Shown one piece after another: positions 1 through 5,936 of a stretch of 9,789 nucleotides of DNA. A program made the translations under genes and the position numbers. The stretch's first letter is position 1. Each line of letters opens with the position of its first letter. Source of the DNA: Chthoniobacter sp. (GTDB lineage Bacteria > Verrucomicrobiota > Verrucomicrobiia > Chthoniobacterales > Chthoniobacteraceae); NCBI GenBank assembly GCA_025352865.1, contig JANXSB010000373.1, positions 1-9,789 of the forward strand, given 5' to 3'. The notes under the pieces are model-generated. The model was not told the origin of the DNA. It saw only the letters and a list, made by a program, of their open reading frames with translations, and did not search any database.

Positions 1-2
1 GT

Positions 3-138
3 ATCGATTTAAATCAATTTGAACCCAACGAGCGGCTTGTGGTAGAACTATTATTAGAAAAGAAAGCACCGATGGCGATTGATGAGCTTACTATTAAATC
101 TTCTCTATCACCTAGTCTGCTGGCCTCACTCCTACTCG
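3..138 (+). pseudogene. DprA C-terminal winged-helix fragment (3' part missing)
   Basis: An open frame enters from the left edge and reads IDLNQFEPNERLVVELLLEK and then APMAIDELTIKSSLSPSLLA, SLLLG. This resembles the small C-terminal winged-helix domain of DprA (the ssDNA-binding RecA loader used in natural transformation), especially Bacteroidota versions, where a stretch like this is followed by 'LEF.G.V..LPGK.Y'. That ending is absent: after SLLLG the frame runs into the antisense of a cupin gene. GC is about 38% (46 of the first 120 bases), far below the rest of the window. The assignment rests on family memory over only 45 residues, so it is tentative. It could be a true insertion scar or a chimeric assembly join. 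Confidence 0.45.
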
Positions 139-253
139 GGACGGCGAGGGACTGCTTTTCCACCGGCGCATTCGTGCGGTCGAGGATGCTGCGGATGGTC
201 GAGCCGTCTTTTGTCGTGAATGGTCTTTGGTCAGCGAGATTCAGCACGGTCAT
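139..253 (-). pseudogene. Cupin-domain protein, N-terminal fragment
   Basis: From ATG at 253 the minus strand reads MTVLNLADQRPFTTKDGSTI, then RSILDRTNAPVEKQSLA. This is the typical start of small single-domain cupins related to mannose-6-phosphate isomerase, in which 'DGS.IR.LLDR.NAPV..QSLAEA' leads into the first cupin strands. The metal-binding cupin motifs (GX5HXH and the second histidine box) should follow but do not: after QSLA the sequence switches at about position 138 to AT-rich DNA read antisense to the dprA-like fragment. The open frame continues to position 14, but that part is unrelated to cupins. About 38 native residues remain. The gene is divergent from the SDR gene with 81 bp between starts. 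Substrate unknown. Confidence 0.55.
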
Positions 254-334
254 GCGGGCGATGCTGCGCACGCGGGCTGTATCGCGCAAGACCGCCGCTT
301 GCATCCCGCCGCGCGCGTCCGCATCCTCCCGCGC

Positions 335-1135
335 ATGAATTTTTTCCACGGTTGCACGGCCCTCATCACCGGCGCGTCCTCGGGCATCGGCGAGGAGTTT
401 GCGCGCCAGCTCGCGCCGCATGCGCGCTCGCTCATCCTCGTGGCGCGTCGGAAGGACCGGCTGGAGACGCTCAGGCACGAGCTCGACCGCCCCGGCCTCA
501 CGATCCACTGCCACACCGCGGACCTCGCCGACGAAGTGCAGATCGAGGCGCTGCTCGCATCGCTCGCGGCGAGCGGTGAGCGCGTGAGCCTGCTCATCAA
601 TAACGCGGGCCTCGGCGACCACGGATTTTTCGAGGAAAGCGACTGGTCGCGCGTGAGTGCGATGCTCGATGTGAACGTCAAGGCGCTCACCCGGCTGACC
701 CACGCGCTGCTCCCCGATCTCGTGCGCGCGGGCCGCGGCGCGATCCTCAATGTGAGCAGCATCGCGAGCCTGCTGCCGCTGCCGAAGATGGCGGTGTATG
801 CGGCCACGAAGGCTTATGTGACCAGCTTCTCCGAGGCATTGCGCGCGGAGCTGCGCGGCACCGGCGTGTCCGTCACGGCGCTGTGTCCGGGGCCGGTGAG
901 CACGGAGTTTGGCCGCATCGCTGACCGCCCGGACGGAGGCGATCCGATGCCTGCGCCGGAGATTTTCAAAGTGCCCGTGGAGGACGTGGCCGCCGCCGGA
1001 CTCGCGGCTGTGGAGCGCGACCGCGCGCGCGTGATTCCGGGCTGGTTCATCTGCGTGGCGATGACGCTCGCCTCGCTCGTGCCGATCTTCGTGCTCCGGC
1101 TTTTCCTCGCGCAGCGGCGGTCGGACGAAAGGTAA
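335..1135 (+). CDS. SDR family oxidoreductase (classical, DltE/YqjQ-like)
   Basis: A 266-residue classical short-chain dehydrogenase/reductase, an NAD(P)H-dependent oxidoreductase of unknown substrate. All key elements are present: the nucleotide-binding TGASSGIG at residues 12-19, the NNAG motif at 89-92, catalytic Ser142, Tyr155 and Lys159 (YAATK), and the PG motif at 185-186. ATG at 335 is chosen because it lies about 11 residues before the glycine motif, as usual; the longer frame upstream runs over the divergent cupin start and is not SDR-like. The C-terminus (about 237-258) is a hydrophobic stretch, as in DltE/YqjQ-type SDRs, and may dock the protein to the membrane. It is first in a rightward cluster, 48 bp before the TMEM14-family gene. 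Confidence 0.93.
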   Translation: MNFFHGCTALITGASSGIGEEFARQLAPHARSLILVARRKDRLETLRHELDRPGLTIHCHTADLADEVQIEALLASLAASGERVSLLINNAGLGDHGFFEESDWSRVSAMLDVNVKALTRLTHALLPDLVRAGRGAILNVSSIASLLPLPKMAVYAATKAYVTSFSEALRAELRGTGVSVTALCPGPVSTEFGRIADRPDGGDPMPAPEIFKVPVEDVAAAGLAAVERDRARVIPGWFICVAMTLASLVPIFVLRLFLAQRRSDER

Positions 1136-1137
1136 CA

Positions 1138-1156
1138 GCGCCGCAGTTGTCGGCGC
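1138..1156 (+). terminator. Short GC hairpin between SDR and TMEM14 genes
   Basis: GCGCCG and CGGCGC form a 6-bp all-GC stem around a 7-base loop just after the SDR stop. There is no T-tract, so it is at best a weak or factor-dependent attenuator or an mRNA-end stabiliser. It may also be chance in such GC-rich DNA. Confidence 0.25.
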
Positions 1157-1183
1157 GGCGCATTTGCTCTATCACCCTCGGCC

Positions 1184-1510
1184 ATGCTCGCACTGACCAT
1201 CTACTACTACTTTATTTTCGGCGGACTCACGATCCTCGGAGGCGTCATGGGTTTTGTGAAAGCGCAGAGCAAGGCGTCGCTCATCGCGGGCGGCGTGTCG
1301 GGCGCGCTGATCCTCGCGGCGGCATGGATGGTAATGAGCGGGCGCGTGCAGAACGGGCTGATTCTCGGGCTGGTCGTTTCGTCGCTGCTCGAAGTGCGTT
1401 TTTTTCCCGCGTTTGTGAAAACGAAAAAGATCATGCCCGCGGGGATGATGACGGGCTTGAGCATGCTGGGCACGGTGCTCTCGGTGCTGGCTCTGGTCTT
1501 CAACCGCTGA
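1184..1510 (+). CDS. TMEM14 / UPF0136 family membrane protein
   Basis: A 108-residue, very hydrophobic protein with four predicted membrane segments (about 4-25, 32-51, 57-78 and 84-106). It has the hallmarks of the TMEM14 (UPF0136) family: a glycine-rich first helix ending in GFVKAQSKASLIAGGVSG (23-40) and a conserved R-F...KT.K.MPAGMMTG turn (72-91) leading into the last helix. In eukaryotes TMEM14 proteins are mitochondrial or plastid inner-membrane proteins linked to haem or fatty-acid export. The bacterial members have no established role, so none is assigned here. Length matches the family. ATG at 1184 lacks a clear Shine-Dalgarno sequence, like most genes in the window. It lies 16 bp before the lipoprotein gene and is probably co-transcribed with it. 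Confidence 0.88.
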   Translation: MLALTIYYYFIFGGLTILGGVMGFVKAQSKASLIAGGVSGALILAAAWMVMSGRVQNGLILGLVVSSLLEVRFFPAFVKTKKIMPAGMMTGLSMLGTVLSVLALVFNR

Positions 1511-1526
1511 GCGCGCGGACGAGCCG

Positions 1527-2933
1527 ATGTCTGACCGGATCGTTTTCGCGCTGCTCGCGCTGCTCGTGCTCACGGGTTGTCCGCGCCCGCCGGCACCTGC
1601 ACCGGCGACGCCGACGCCGATGCCCGTCACGCCGGTGCCAAACACGCCCGTGCCGCCGCCGCCGGTCACCCCGCCGCCCACGCCCTACGTGCCGAACAAG
1701 CGCCTCGAGGTCGGGAAAATTTTCAACGGAATGCAGATCCGCGTGCATCTGGATACGGACTACGGCACCACGGCGACGCGCGACCGTGGCGAACTGGAGA
1801 GTTACGCCGTCGACCTCACGGTGAAAGTGAAAGTGCCCAAGCCGCATCGCGATCTCGACGAAATCAAACGTCTCAACGACGCGCTGCCGGAGGTGCTCCC
1901 CGCGCTCCCGGCGCTGCTCGAAAGCGCGAAGGTCTCGCCCGTTTTCGACGACCTCTACCGACTGAAAGTTGCCGCGCTGAAAGCCAGTCTGATGCGGCTC
2001 GACAACCTGCTTTCGCGCCACAATTTCTACGACTGCGAGACGCTGCTCGAACTCCAGGACCCGAAGACGAAACGCCGCGCGCTTTTCATCCAGGCCGACA
2101 TGGACAGCGACACCGACGGCTCCGACAGCGACCGCGTGCCCGAGGTGGACGGCGCGTCCTCGACCTTCCAGCCCTCGACGAGCTACCGCTGGGCGAAGAA
2201 GACCGCGGTGCAGAATTCGCTCATCCCGCCGCGCGAGGCGAAGATCAAGCAATGGGAGGCGGAGCTGGCGGCGAACGGCGTGGGCGCGGCACGGAAGGAG
2301 GAACTGCGCGAGGCCATCTCGCGGGCGCAGCGGGAGATCGGCGACATGAAGACGTTCAGTTTTCTCGTCGCGAATGCGGATCCGTACATCGTTTTGCCGG
2401 GCGCGATGTTTTCCAAAAACCGCGGCGGTGCGTTCAAGCCGGCGGTTGGGGATTACTGCGTGGTCATTTACGGCAAGACGCTCTACCCGGCGATCGTCGG
2501 CGATGTCGGGCCGATGAATCTGATCGGCGAGGCGTCGCTGCGGATCGGCAAGGAGATCAACCCGAAAGCCAACGGCGAAAACCGCGCGATGAACGATCTC
2601 AAGGTGACGTATCTCGTCTTCCCCGGCACCGCCGAGAAAGCCGACACGCCCGACCTCGCGAAGTGGCGGACGAAGTGCGAAAAATATCTCGGCGAAATTG
2701 GTGGGTACGGCGGGGAGTTGTTTGCGTGGGAGGACCTCACGAAACCGAAAACACCGCCGGCAACTCCGGCTCCTGCCCCGGCTACGCCGATGCCGTCAAC
2801 ACCTGCGCCCGCGACGCCCGCTGCGAAAACTCCCGCGCCAGCCACACCGGTGCCCGCAGCAACAACGCCACCCGCGACGCCCGCGCCAGCGACGCCGAGT
2901 CCGGCGGCAACGCCAGCGCCGAAGCCGGAGTGA
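1527..2933 (+). CDS. Lipoprotein with glycoside hydrolase family 75 (chitosanase-like) domain
   Basis: A 468-residue predicted lipoprotein. The signal sequence ends in a lipobox, LTGC (15-18), so Cys18 should carry the lipid. A Pro/Thr/Ala/Val linker follows (19-55). The core resembles GH75, the fungal-type chitosanase family common in Verrucomicrobiota: an acidic DMDSDTDG motif at 191-198, PYIVLP at 286-291, and VGDVGPMNLIGEASL at 324-338, matching the GDTGP...IGEAS block. GH75 enzymes hydrolyse chitosan-like beta-1,4-glucosamine chains; activity here is inferred. Between the blocks lies a charged, probably helical insert (about 236-273). The C-terminal 60 residues (408-468) are almost pure Pro/Ala/Thr, suggesting a second flexible spacer, perhaps wall- or matrix-associated. 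ATG at 1527 places the lipobox correctly. Confidence 0.75.
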   Translation: MSDRIVFALLALLVLTGCPRPPAPAPATPTPMPVTPVPNTPVPPPPVTPPPTPYVPNKRLEVGKIFNGMQIRVHLDTDYGTTATRDRGELESYAVDLTVKVKVPKPHRDLDEIKRLNDALPEVLPALPALLESAKVSPVFDDLYRLKVAALKASLMRLDNLLSRHNFYDCETLLELQDPKTKRRALFIQADMDSDTDGSDSDRVPEVDGASSTFQPSTSYRWAKKTAVQNSLIPPREAKIKQWEAELAANGVGAARKEELREAISRAQREIGDMKTFSFLVANADPYIVLPGAMFSKNRGGAFKPAVGDYCVVIYGKTLYPAIVGDVGPMNLIGEASLRIGKEINPKANGENRAMNDLKVTYLVFPGTAEKADTPDLAKWRTKCEKYLGEIGGYGGELFAWEDLTKPKTPPATPAPAPATPMPSTPAPATPAAKTPAPATPVPAATTPPATPAPATPSPAATPAPKPE

Positions 2934-2959
2934 CGCGCCGCATCGGCGCGGAGCGCGTG

Positions 2960-3158
2960 AAAAACTGTCATCCTGAGCGGAGCTTCGGCTTTGCGAAGCG
3001 CAGTCGAAGGACCTCTCACTATTTCTTCGTGGCGCAGGCAGCGGGTATATGCAGCGACGCACTTCGTCCACCACCTTTCCCGCAGAAATAGTGAGAGGTC
3101 CTTCGACTCCGTTCCGTTCGCAAAGCCGACCGGAACTCCGCTCAGGATGACAGTTTTT
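2960..3158. repeat. REPIN-type long palindrome, copy 1; probable bidirectional terminator
   Basis: Two inverted arms of about 65-70 bases, each with TGTCATCCTGAGCGG at the outside and CGAAGGACCTCTCACT further in, flank a spacer of about 57 bases (3027-3083). The outer boundary is AAAAACTG at 2960 and CAGTTTTT ending at 3158, so a T-tract follows the hairpin on both strands. Weaker symmetry (CGCGGAGCGC / GCGCTCCGCG) reaches 2947-3171. It fills the gap between the convergent lipoprotein and S41-like genes. The 'TCATCCTGAGC...GAAGGA' motif belongs to a widespread class of extragenic palindromes. A diverged copy lies at 5937-6138 in the opposite orientation, with a related spacer. Confidence 0.85.
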
Positions 3159-3186
3159 CGTGCGCTCCGCGAAGTGCGAAGCGTGC

Positions 3187-4374
3187 CTACTTTCCCGGCG
3201 CCTTCTTTTCGTAGATCGCAATCGTCGTGATGAAATCCACCGCGCGCTGGAGCACGGTGTCGCGGAGCGGGGCCTTCGGCTTTTCGCCTTTGGTCTTTTG
3301 CGCGGCTTGGATGGCGTCGAGTTCGGGGTTGTTGCCGGCGACGAGCGCGGCCTCGTTCATGCGCGGGCGCTCGCTCTCGAAGACAAATTCGCCGACGCCT
3401 TTTTCGAGTTCCCGTTTCAGCACTTCGTTCGTCGTCTCCTGCGGGACATCGACGGCGAGGTCGGGTTTCACGCCACCGGGAAAGACGGCGACATTGTCCG
3501 GCAGCGCGACTTCGGCGACGGCCACGCGCAGGAGCATTCCGCCAGGCAGCGGCAGCTCGGCAAACTCGACGGCTTCGCCTTTCGTCTGCTGCCCGATGAC
3601 CATGGCGCGGACGTGTGTGCGGAGGACGGCGGCGATGATCTCGGCGTTGCCCGCGGTGTCGCGATCGGTGAGCACGACGACGATGCCGTGGAATTTCGGG
3701 TCGTCTTTCGAGGTGAGGATTTGCTCCTGCTTGAGGTTCGGTTTTTTGACCGAGAAGAGGACTTTGCCTTTCGGCGAAAAGCGGCGGCAGACCTCGGCGG
3801 TCTGCTCGAATTCGCTGCTCGCGGGCGTGGCGCGGAGATCGAGGATGAGGGAGCCGAGCTTTTTGTCGGCAAAGTTTTGCAGCGCGGCGTCGAGTTCGCC
3901 GACGTTGCCGGGCGTGGTCGCGCCGAGCCGCGCGTAGCCGATGCGTCCGTCGATGACCTCCGCGCGAAACGGGCTGACCTGGCTGGCACCTGCCGCGGGA
4001 GCTTCTGAAATGGAGGCTCCGGGGGCGATGCGGTCGATGATGCCTTGTACGGTGGCGCGCTTGAGTTCGTCGTCGGCGAGCGCGTCGGGGCTGATGTAGT
4101 TGTCCTTGAGGAGCGAGATGATCTGGTCGAGTTCGGCGTCGGTGAGGGAATCGACGGCGGCGCGTGTGGTGAAAGGTTCGCCGGGTTTGCGCGGTTTGGG
4201 TGCGGGCTTGGGCGCGGGTGACGCAGGCGGTTTTTCCGCGTCGGGCTGCTTCTCGGGAGCCGCGGGTTTTTCGGATGCGTCCGGTTTTTTTTCCGGCTCG
4301 GGCGCTTGCGGGCGGACGAGGGGAGATGAGGCGAGGAGCAGCGCGACGAGCGCGGGTGCCACAGGGAATTTCAT
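3187..4374 (-). CDS. Secreted S41 (C-terminal processing peptidase)-like protein, catalytically degenerate
   Basis: A 395-residue protein with a signal peptide (about 1-24), then a Pro/Lys/Glu/Ala-rich low-complexity linker (24-67). A helical segment (76-120) resembles the S41 N-terminal region (LLKDNYISPDAL). The S41 core follows at about 144-310: IGYARLG, LGSLILDLR (173-181), VVVLTDRDTAGNAEI (232-246), VIGQQTKGE (259-267) and GGVKPDLAVDV. No PDZ domain lies between the helical part and the core, unlike CtpA/Tsp. Aligned to Tsp/CtpA, the catalytic serine of SASASE is Gly242 and the dyad lysine, 25 residues later, is Glu267; the NPGG turn is also altered (ATPASS). It is therefore probably not an active protease and may be a binding or scaffold protein. 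It starts 14 bp after the purD remnant stop. Confidence 0.82.
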   Translation of the reverse strand: MKFPVAPALVALLLASSPLVRPQAPEPEKKPDASEKPAAPEKQPDAEKPPASPAPKPAPKPRKPGEPFTTRAAVDSLTDAELDQIISLLKDNYISPDALADDELKRATVQGIIDRIAPGASISEAPAAGASQVSPFRAEVIDGRIGYARLGATTPGNVGELDAALQNFADKKLGSLILDLRATPASSEFEQTAEVCRRFSPKGKVLFSVKKPNLKQEQILTSKDDPKFHGIVVVLTDRDTAGNAEIIAAVLRTHVRAMVIGQQTKGEAVEFAELPLPGGMLLRVAVAEVALPDNVAVFPGGVKPDLAVDVPQETTNEVLKRELEKGVGEFVFESERPRMNEAALVAGNNPELDAIQAAQKTKGEKPKAPLRDTVLQRAVDFITTIAIYEKKAPGK

Positions 4375-4388
4375 AAAGTGCGGCGAAG

Positions 4389-4553
4389 CTAGGCGCTCAG
4401 TCCTTTGACTGCAATATCGCGCCGGAATTGCCGGCCCTCGAAAGCGATTTCCTCGACGGCGGCGTAGGCTTTTTCGCGCGCCGCCGCAAGGTCGCCCGCG
4501 AGCGCGGTGACGCCGAGCACGCGCCCGCCGCTGCCGAGGACGAGGATTTTCAT
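4389..4553 (-). pseudogene. purD: purD remnant: N- and C-termini fused in frame
   Basis: A 54-codon open frame from ATG at 4553 to TAG at 4389. Residues 1-11 (MKILVLGSGGR) are the standard start of PurD, glycinamide ribonucleotide synthetase of purine synthesis, which normally continues EHAL. Here it continues directly as VLGVTALAGDLAAAREKAYA (12-31), then AVEEIAFEGRQFRRDI, which is the extreme C-terminus of PurD, normally preceded by SGGR or NGGR. About 370 residues, with the whole ATP-grasp core, are missing, yet frame and stop are intact. The join lies at the GGR shared by both ends, as expected of a deletion between short direct repeats. No enzyme activity is possible. It sits between the palindrome downstream of thiD and the S41-like gene on the same strand. 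Confidence 0.85.
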
Positions 4554-4608
4554 TGGGCGGGGACGTTAGGAAAGCGGGGCGCGAGAGGCAATGGGGCGTT
4601 CTTTTTTA

Positions 4609-4685
4609 CCGCAGAGGCGCAGAGGACGCTGAGATTCGCAGAGGCTGAAAATGAAAAAACTCTGCGCCCCTCTGCGCCTCTGCGG
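4609..4685. repeat. CGCAGAGG-type inverted repeat (17-bp perfect arms)
   Basis: CCGCAGAGGCGCAGAGG (4609-4625) is perfectly inverted at 4669-4685, with a 43-base interior that contains a further CGCAGAGG on the left side (4638-4645). The right arm ends one base before the thiD stop codon (4686-4688). An A/T run (4602-4608) lies beyond the left arm, but its polarity does not give thiD a U-tract, so any terminator function would be weak. Repeats built on this motif are found scattered in many bacterial genomes; mechanism unknown to me. Confidence 0.8.
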
Positions 4686-5477
4686 CTAAGTCCGTACGGA
4701 GAAATGATTCAGCGCGTCGGTGGTGCGGCCGTCTTTTTTCCAACGGAGAAAATTTGTAACAGCGATGGTGACAAATCGCTTCGCGTCGGCGACGGCTTCG
4801 CGGAGCGGGAGGCCTTTGCCGAGGCCGGCGGCGATGGCGGCGGAGTAGGTGCAGCCGGTGCCGTGGGTGGAGACGCCGGGGACAAAGGGCGCGCTGAATT
4901 CCACGATCTCGCCGGCGGCGAAAAGCAGGTCGGTGGCGACTGCGCCGCGCAGGTGTCCGCCTTTCAAAAGAAACGGGACACCGTGGAGTGAGGTGAGTTC
5001 GGTGCCGGCGCGGTGCATTTCATCGAGGCTGGTGACGGGGCGTCCGAGGAGGGTGCGGGTCTCGTCGAGATTCGGGGTGATGAGGGTGGCGAGTGGGAAG
5101 AGGCGTTCGCGGTAGAGGGCGATGGCGTCGGCCTGGAGCAGCGGGTCGCCGCTGGTGGCGACCATGACGGGATCGACGACGAGGGGGAGTTTGCATGGCG
5201 CGAGAATATCCGCGACGGCGGTGATGATTTCGCGGGAGTAGAGCAGGCCGGTTTTGATGGCGGCGACGGGGAAGGTTTCGAGGCAGAGGCGGATTTGCTC
5301 GGCGACGATGCGGGGCTCGATGGATTGGATGGTACTGACTTTTCCCGGCACCTCGGCGACGACGCAGGTGATGGCGGTGAGGCCGTACACGCCGAGCGCG
5401 CTCATGGTTTTGAGATCGGCCTGTGCGCCCGCGCCGGCGCTGTTGTCGGAGCCGGCGATGGTGAGGACGGGGGGCAT
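4686..5477 (-). CDS. thiD: Hydroxymethylpyrimidine kinase / phosphomethylpyrimidine kinase ThiD
   Basis: A 263-residue ribokinase-fold enzyme that phosphorylates HMP and HMP-phosphate to HMP-pyrophosphate for thiamine synthesis, or salvages HMP. Visible motifs are AGSDNSAGAGAQADLKT (8-24), the substrate and nucleotide loop region that in most ThiD reads 'GSDPSGGAGIQADLKT'; VVDPVMVATSGDPLL (100-114); TPNLDET (134-140); LLKGGH (170-175); and GTGCTYSAAIAAG (206-218), with the anion-hole GTGC and the usual serine. Length is normal. ATG at 5477 sits directly before the conserved first strand, preceded by an AT-rich tract of gatttca repeats. No other thiamine gene is next to it, and no TPP riboswitch is recognisable in the 78 bp before the divergent apaG. 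Confidence 0.95.
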   Translation of the reverse strand: MPPVLTIAGSDNSAGAGAQADLKTMSALGVYGLTAITCVVAEVPGKVSTIQSIEPRIVAEQIRLCLETFPVAAIKTGLLYSREIITAVADILAPCKLPLVVDPVMVATSGDPLLQADAIALYRERLFPLATLITPNLDETRTLLGRPVTSLDEMHRAGTELTSLHGVPFLLKGGHLRGAVATDLLFAAGEIVEFSAPFVPGVSTHGTGCTYSAAIAAGLGKGLPLREAVADAKRFVTIAVTNFLRWKKDGRTTDALNHFSVRT

Positions 5478-5483
5478 AATTAT

Positions 5484-5508
5484 GATTTCAGATTTCAGAT
5501 TTCAGATT
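5484..5508. repeat. 7-bp tandem repeat (gatttca, about 3.5 copies)
   Basis: Three exact copies of gatttca plus gatt lie in the 78-bp gap between the divergent thiD and apaG starts, ending six bases upstream of the thiD ATG. The tract is AT-rich in an otherwise GC-rich region. It may contribute to the thiD promoter or leader; copy-number changes would alter the leader length. No clear -35/-10 pair can be assigned. Confidence 0.7.
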
Positions 5509-5555
5509 GAAGGTGGGCACGACGTTTCCAAAGAAATTTGCAATTAGAAATCCCG

Positions 5556-5936
5556 ATGTCCGCTTTTACTGAACTCGCCGGTCTCCGCGTCACGGTCGAT
5601 CGTGTCGAGCACATGCCGCATCTCGATGCTCCGCCGGAGCGGCCGCATCCGTTTGTTTATTTCCTGACGATTCACAATGACTCGGACGTGACGGTGACGA
5701 TCAAGGGACGCAAATGGGTGGTGACGGATGCGGAGGGGCAGAGCGTGGTGGTGGAGGGCGACGGGGTGGTGGGGGAGTTTCCGCGGCTCGATCCGGGCGA
5801 GGATTTTTCGTATCACAGCTATCACACGATCGGCTCGGATAGCGCGGCGGAGGGCGCGCTGTTTGGGGTGACGGCGGCGGGGGATTTCGTGCTGACGCGG
5901 ATTCCGCGTTTTGAAATGCGCGCGCCGCGCGTGTGA
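5556..5936 (+). CDS. apaG: ApaG domain protein
   Basis: A 126-residue protein of the ApaG (DUF525) family, a fibronectin-III-like beta sandwich of unclear biochemical role. In enterobacteria the gene neighbours apaH (diadenosine tetraphosphatase) and ksgA; the same domain occurs in some eukaryotic F-box and polymerase-delta-interacting proteins. Visible motifs are YFLTIHNDSDVTVTIKGRKW (35-54), then VVTDAEG, and GDGVVGEFPRLDPGEDFSYHS (68-88), matching the family pattern R-W...G.GVVG..P.L.PGE.F.Y.S. ATG at 5556 is preferred to the TTG at 5538, which would add six residues before the conserved region. It is divergent from thiD and convergent with the cyclo-ligase gene, separated from the latter by REPIN copy 2. 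Confidence 0.9.
   Translation: MSAFTELAGLRVTVDRVEHMPHLDAPPERPHPFVYFLTIHNDSDVTVTIKGRKWVVTDAEGQSVVVEGDGVVGEFPRLDPGEDFSYHSYHTIGSDSAAEGALFGVTAAGDFVLTRIPRFEMRAPRV

Noticed and set aside
14..703. Long minus-strand frame across the left end and SDR gene
   Set aside because: Only the part at 139-253 is cupin-like; the rest is antisense to the SDR gene, which has complete motifs on the plus strand.
1500..2252. 250-codon minus-strand frame opposite the lipoprotein gene
   Set aside because: Arg-rich shadow frame with no recognisable domain, caused by high GC.
1577..3091. 504-codon plus-strand frame overlapping the lipoprotein gene
   Set aside because: It is an out-of-frame shadow with Arg/Gly/Ala-rich composition; the lipoprotein frame has a signal, lipobox and GH75-like motifs.
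2960..3158. CRISPR-like or IS-end interpretation of the palindromes
   Set aside because: There are only two inverted arms per element with no spacer-repeat periodicity, no transposase frame and no target duplications that I can see.
3160..4008. 282-codon plus-strand frame opposite the S41-like gene
   Set aside because: Antisense shadow; the minus strand carries a signal peptide and ordered S41 core motifs.
3187..5477. A new functional system formed by the S41-like protein, purD remnant and thiD
   Set aside because: thiD and purD are ordinary metabolic genes, a repeat separates them, and nothing in the sequence ties the S41-like protein to them beyond shared strand.
5478..5555. Possible TPP riboswitch before thiD
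   Set aside because: The gap is only 78 bp to the divergent gene and I find no THI-box core such as CUGAGA with its partner helices.
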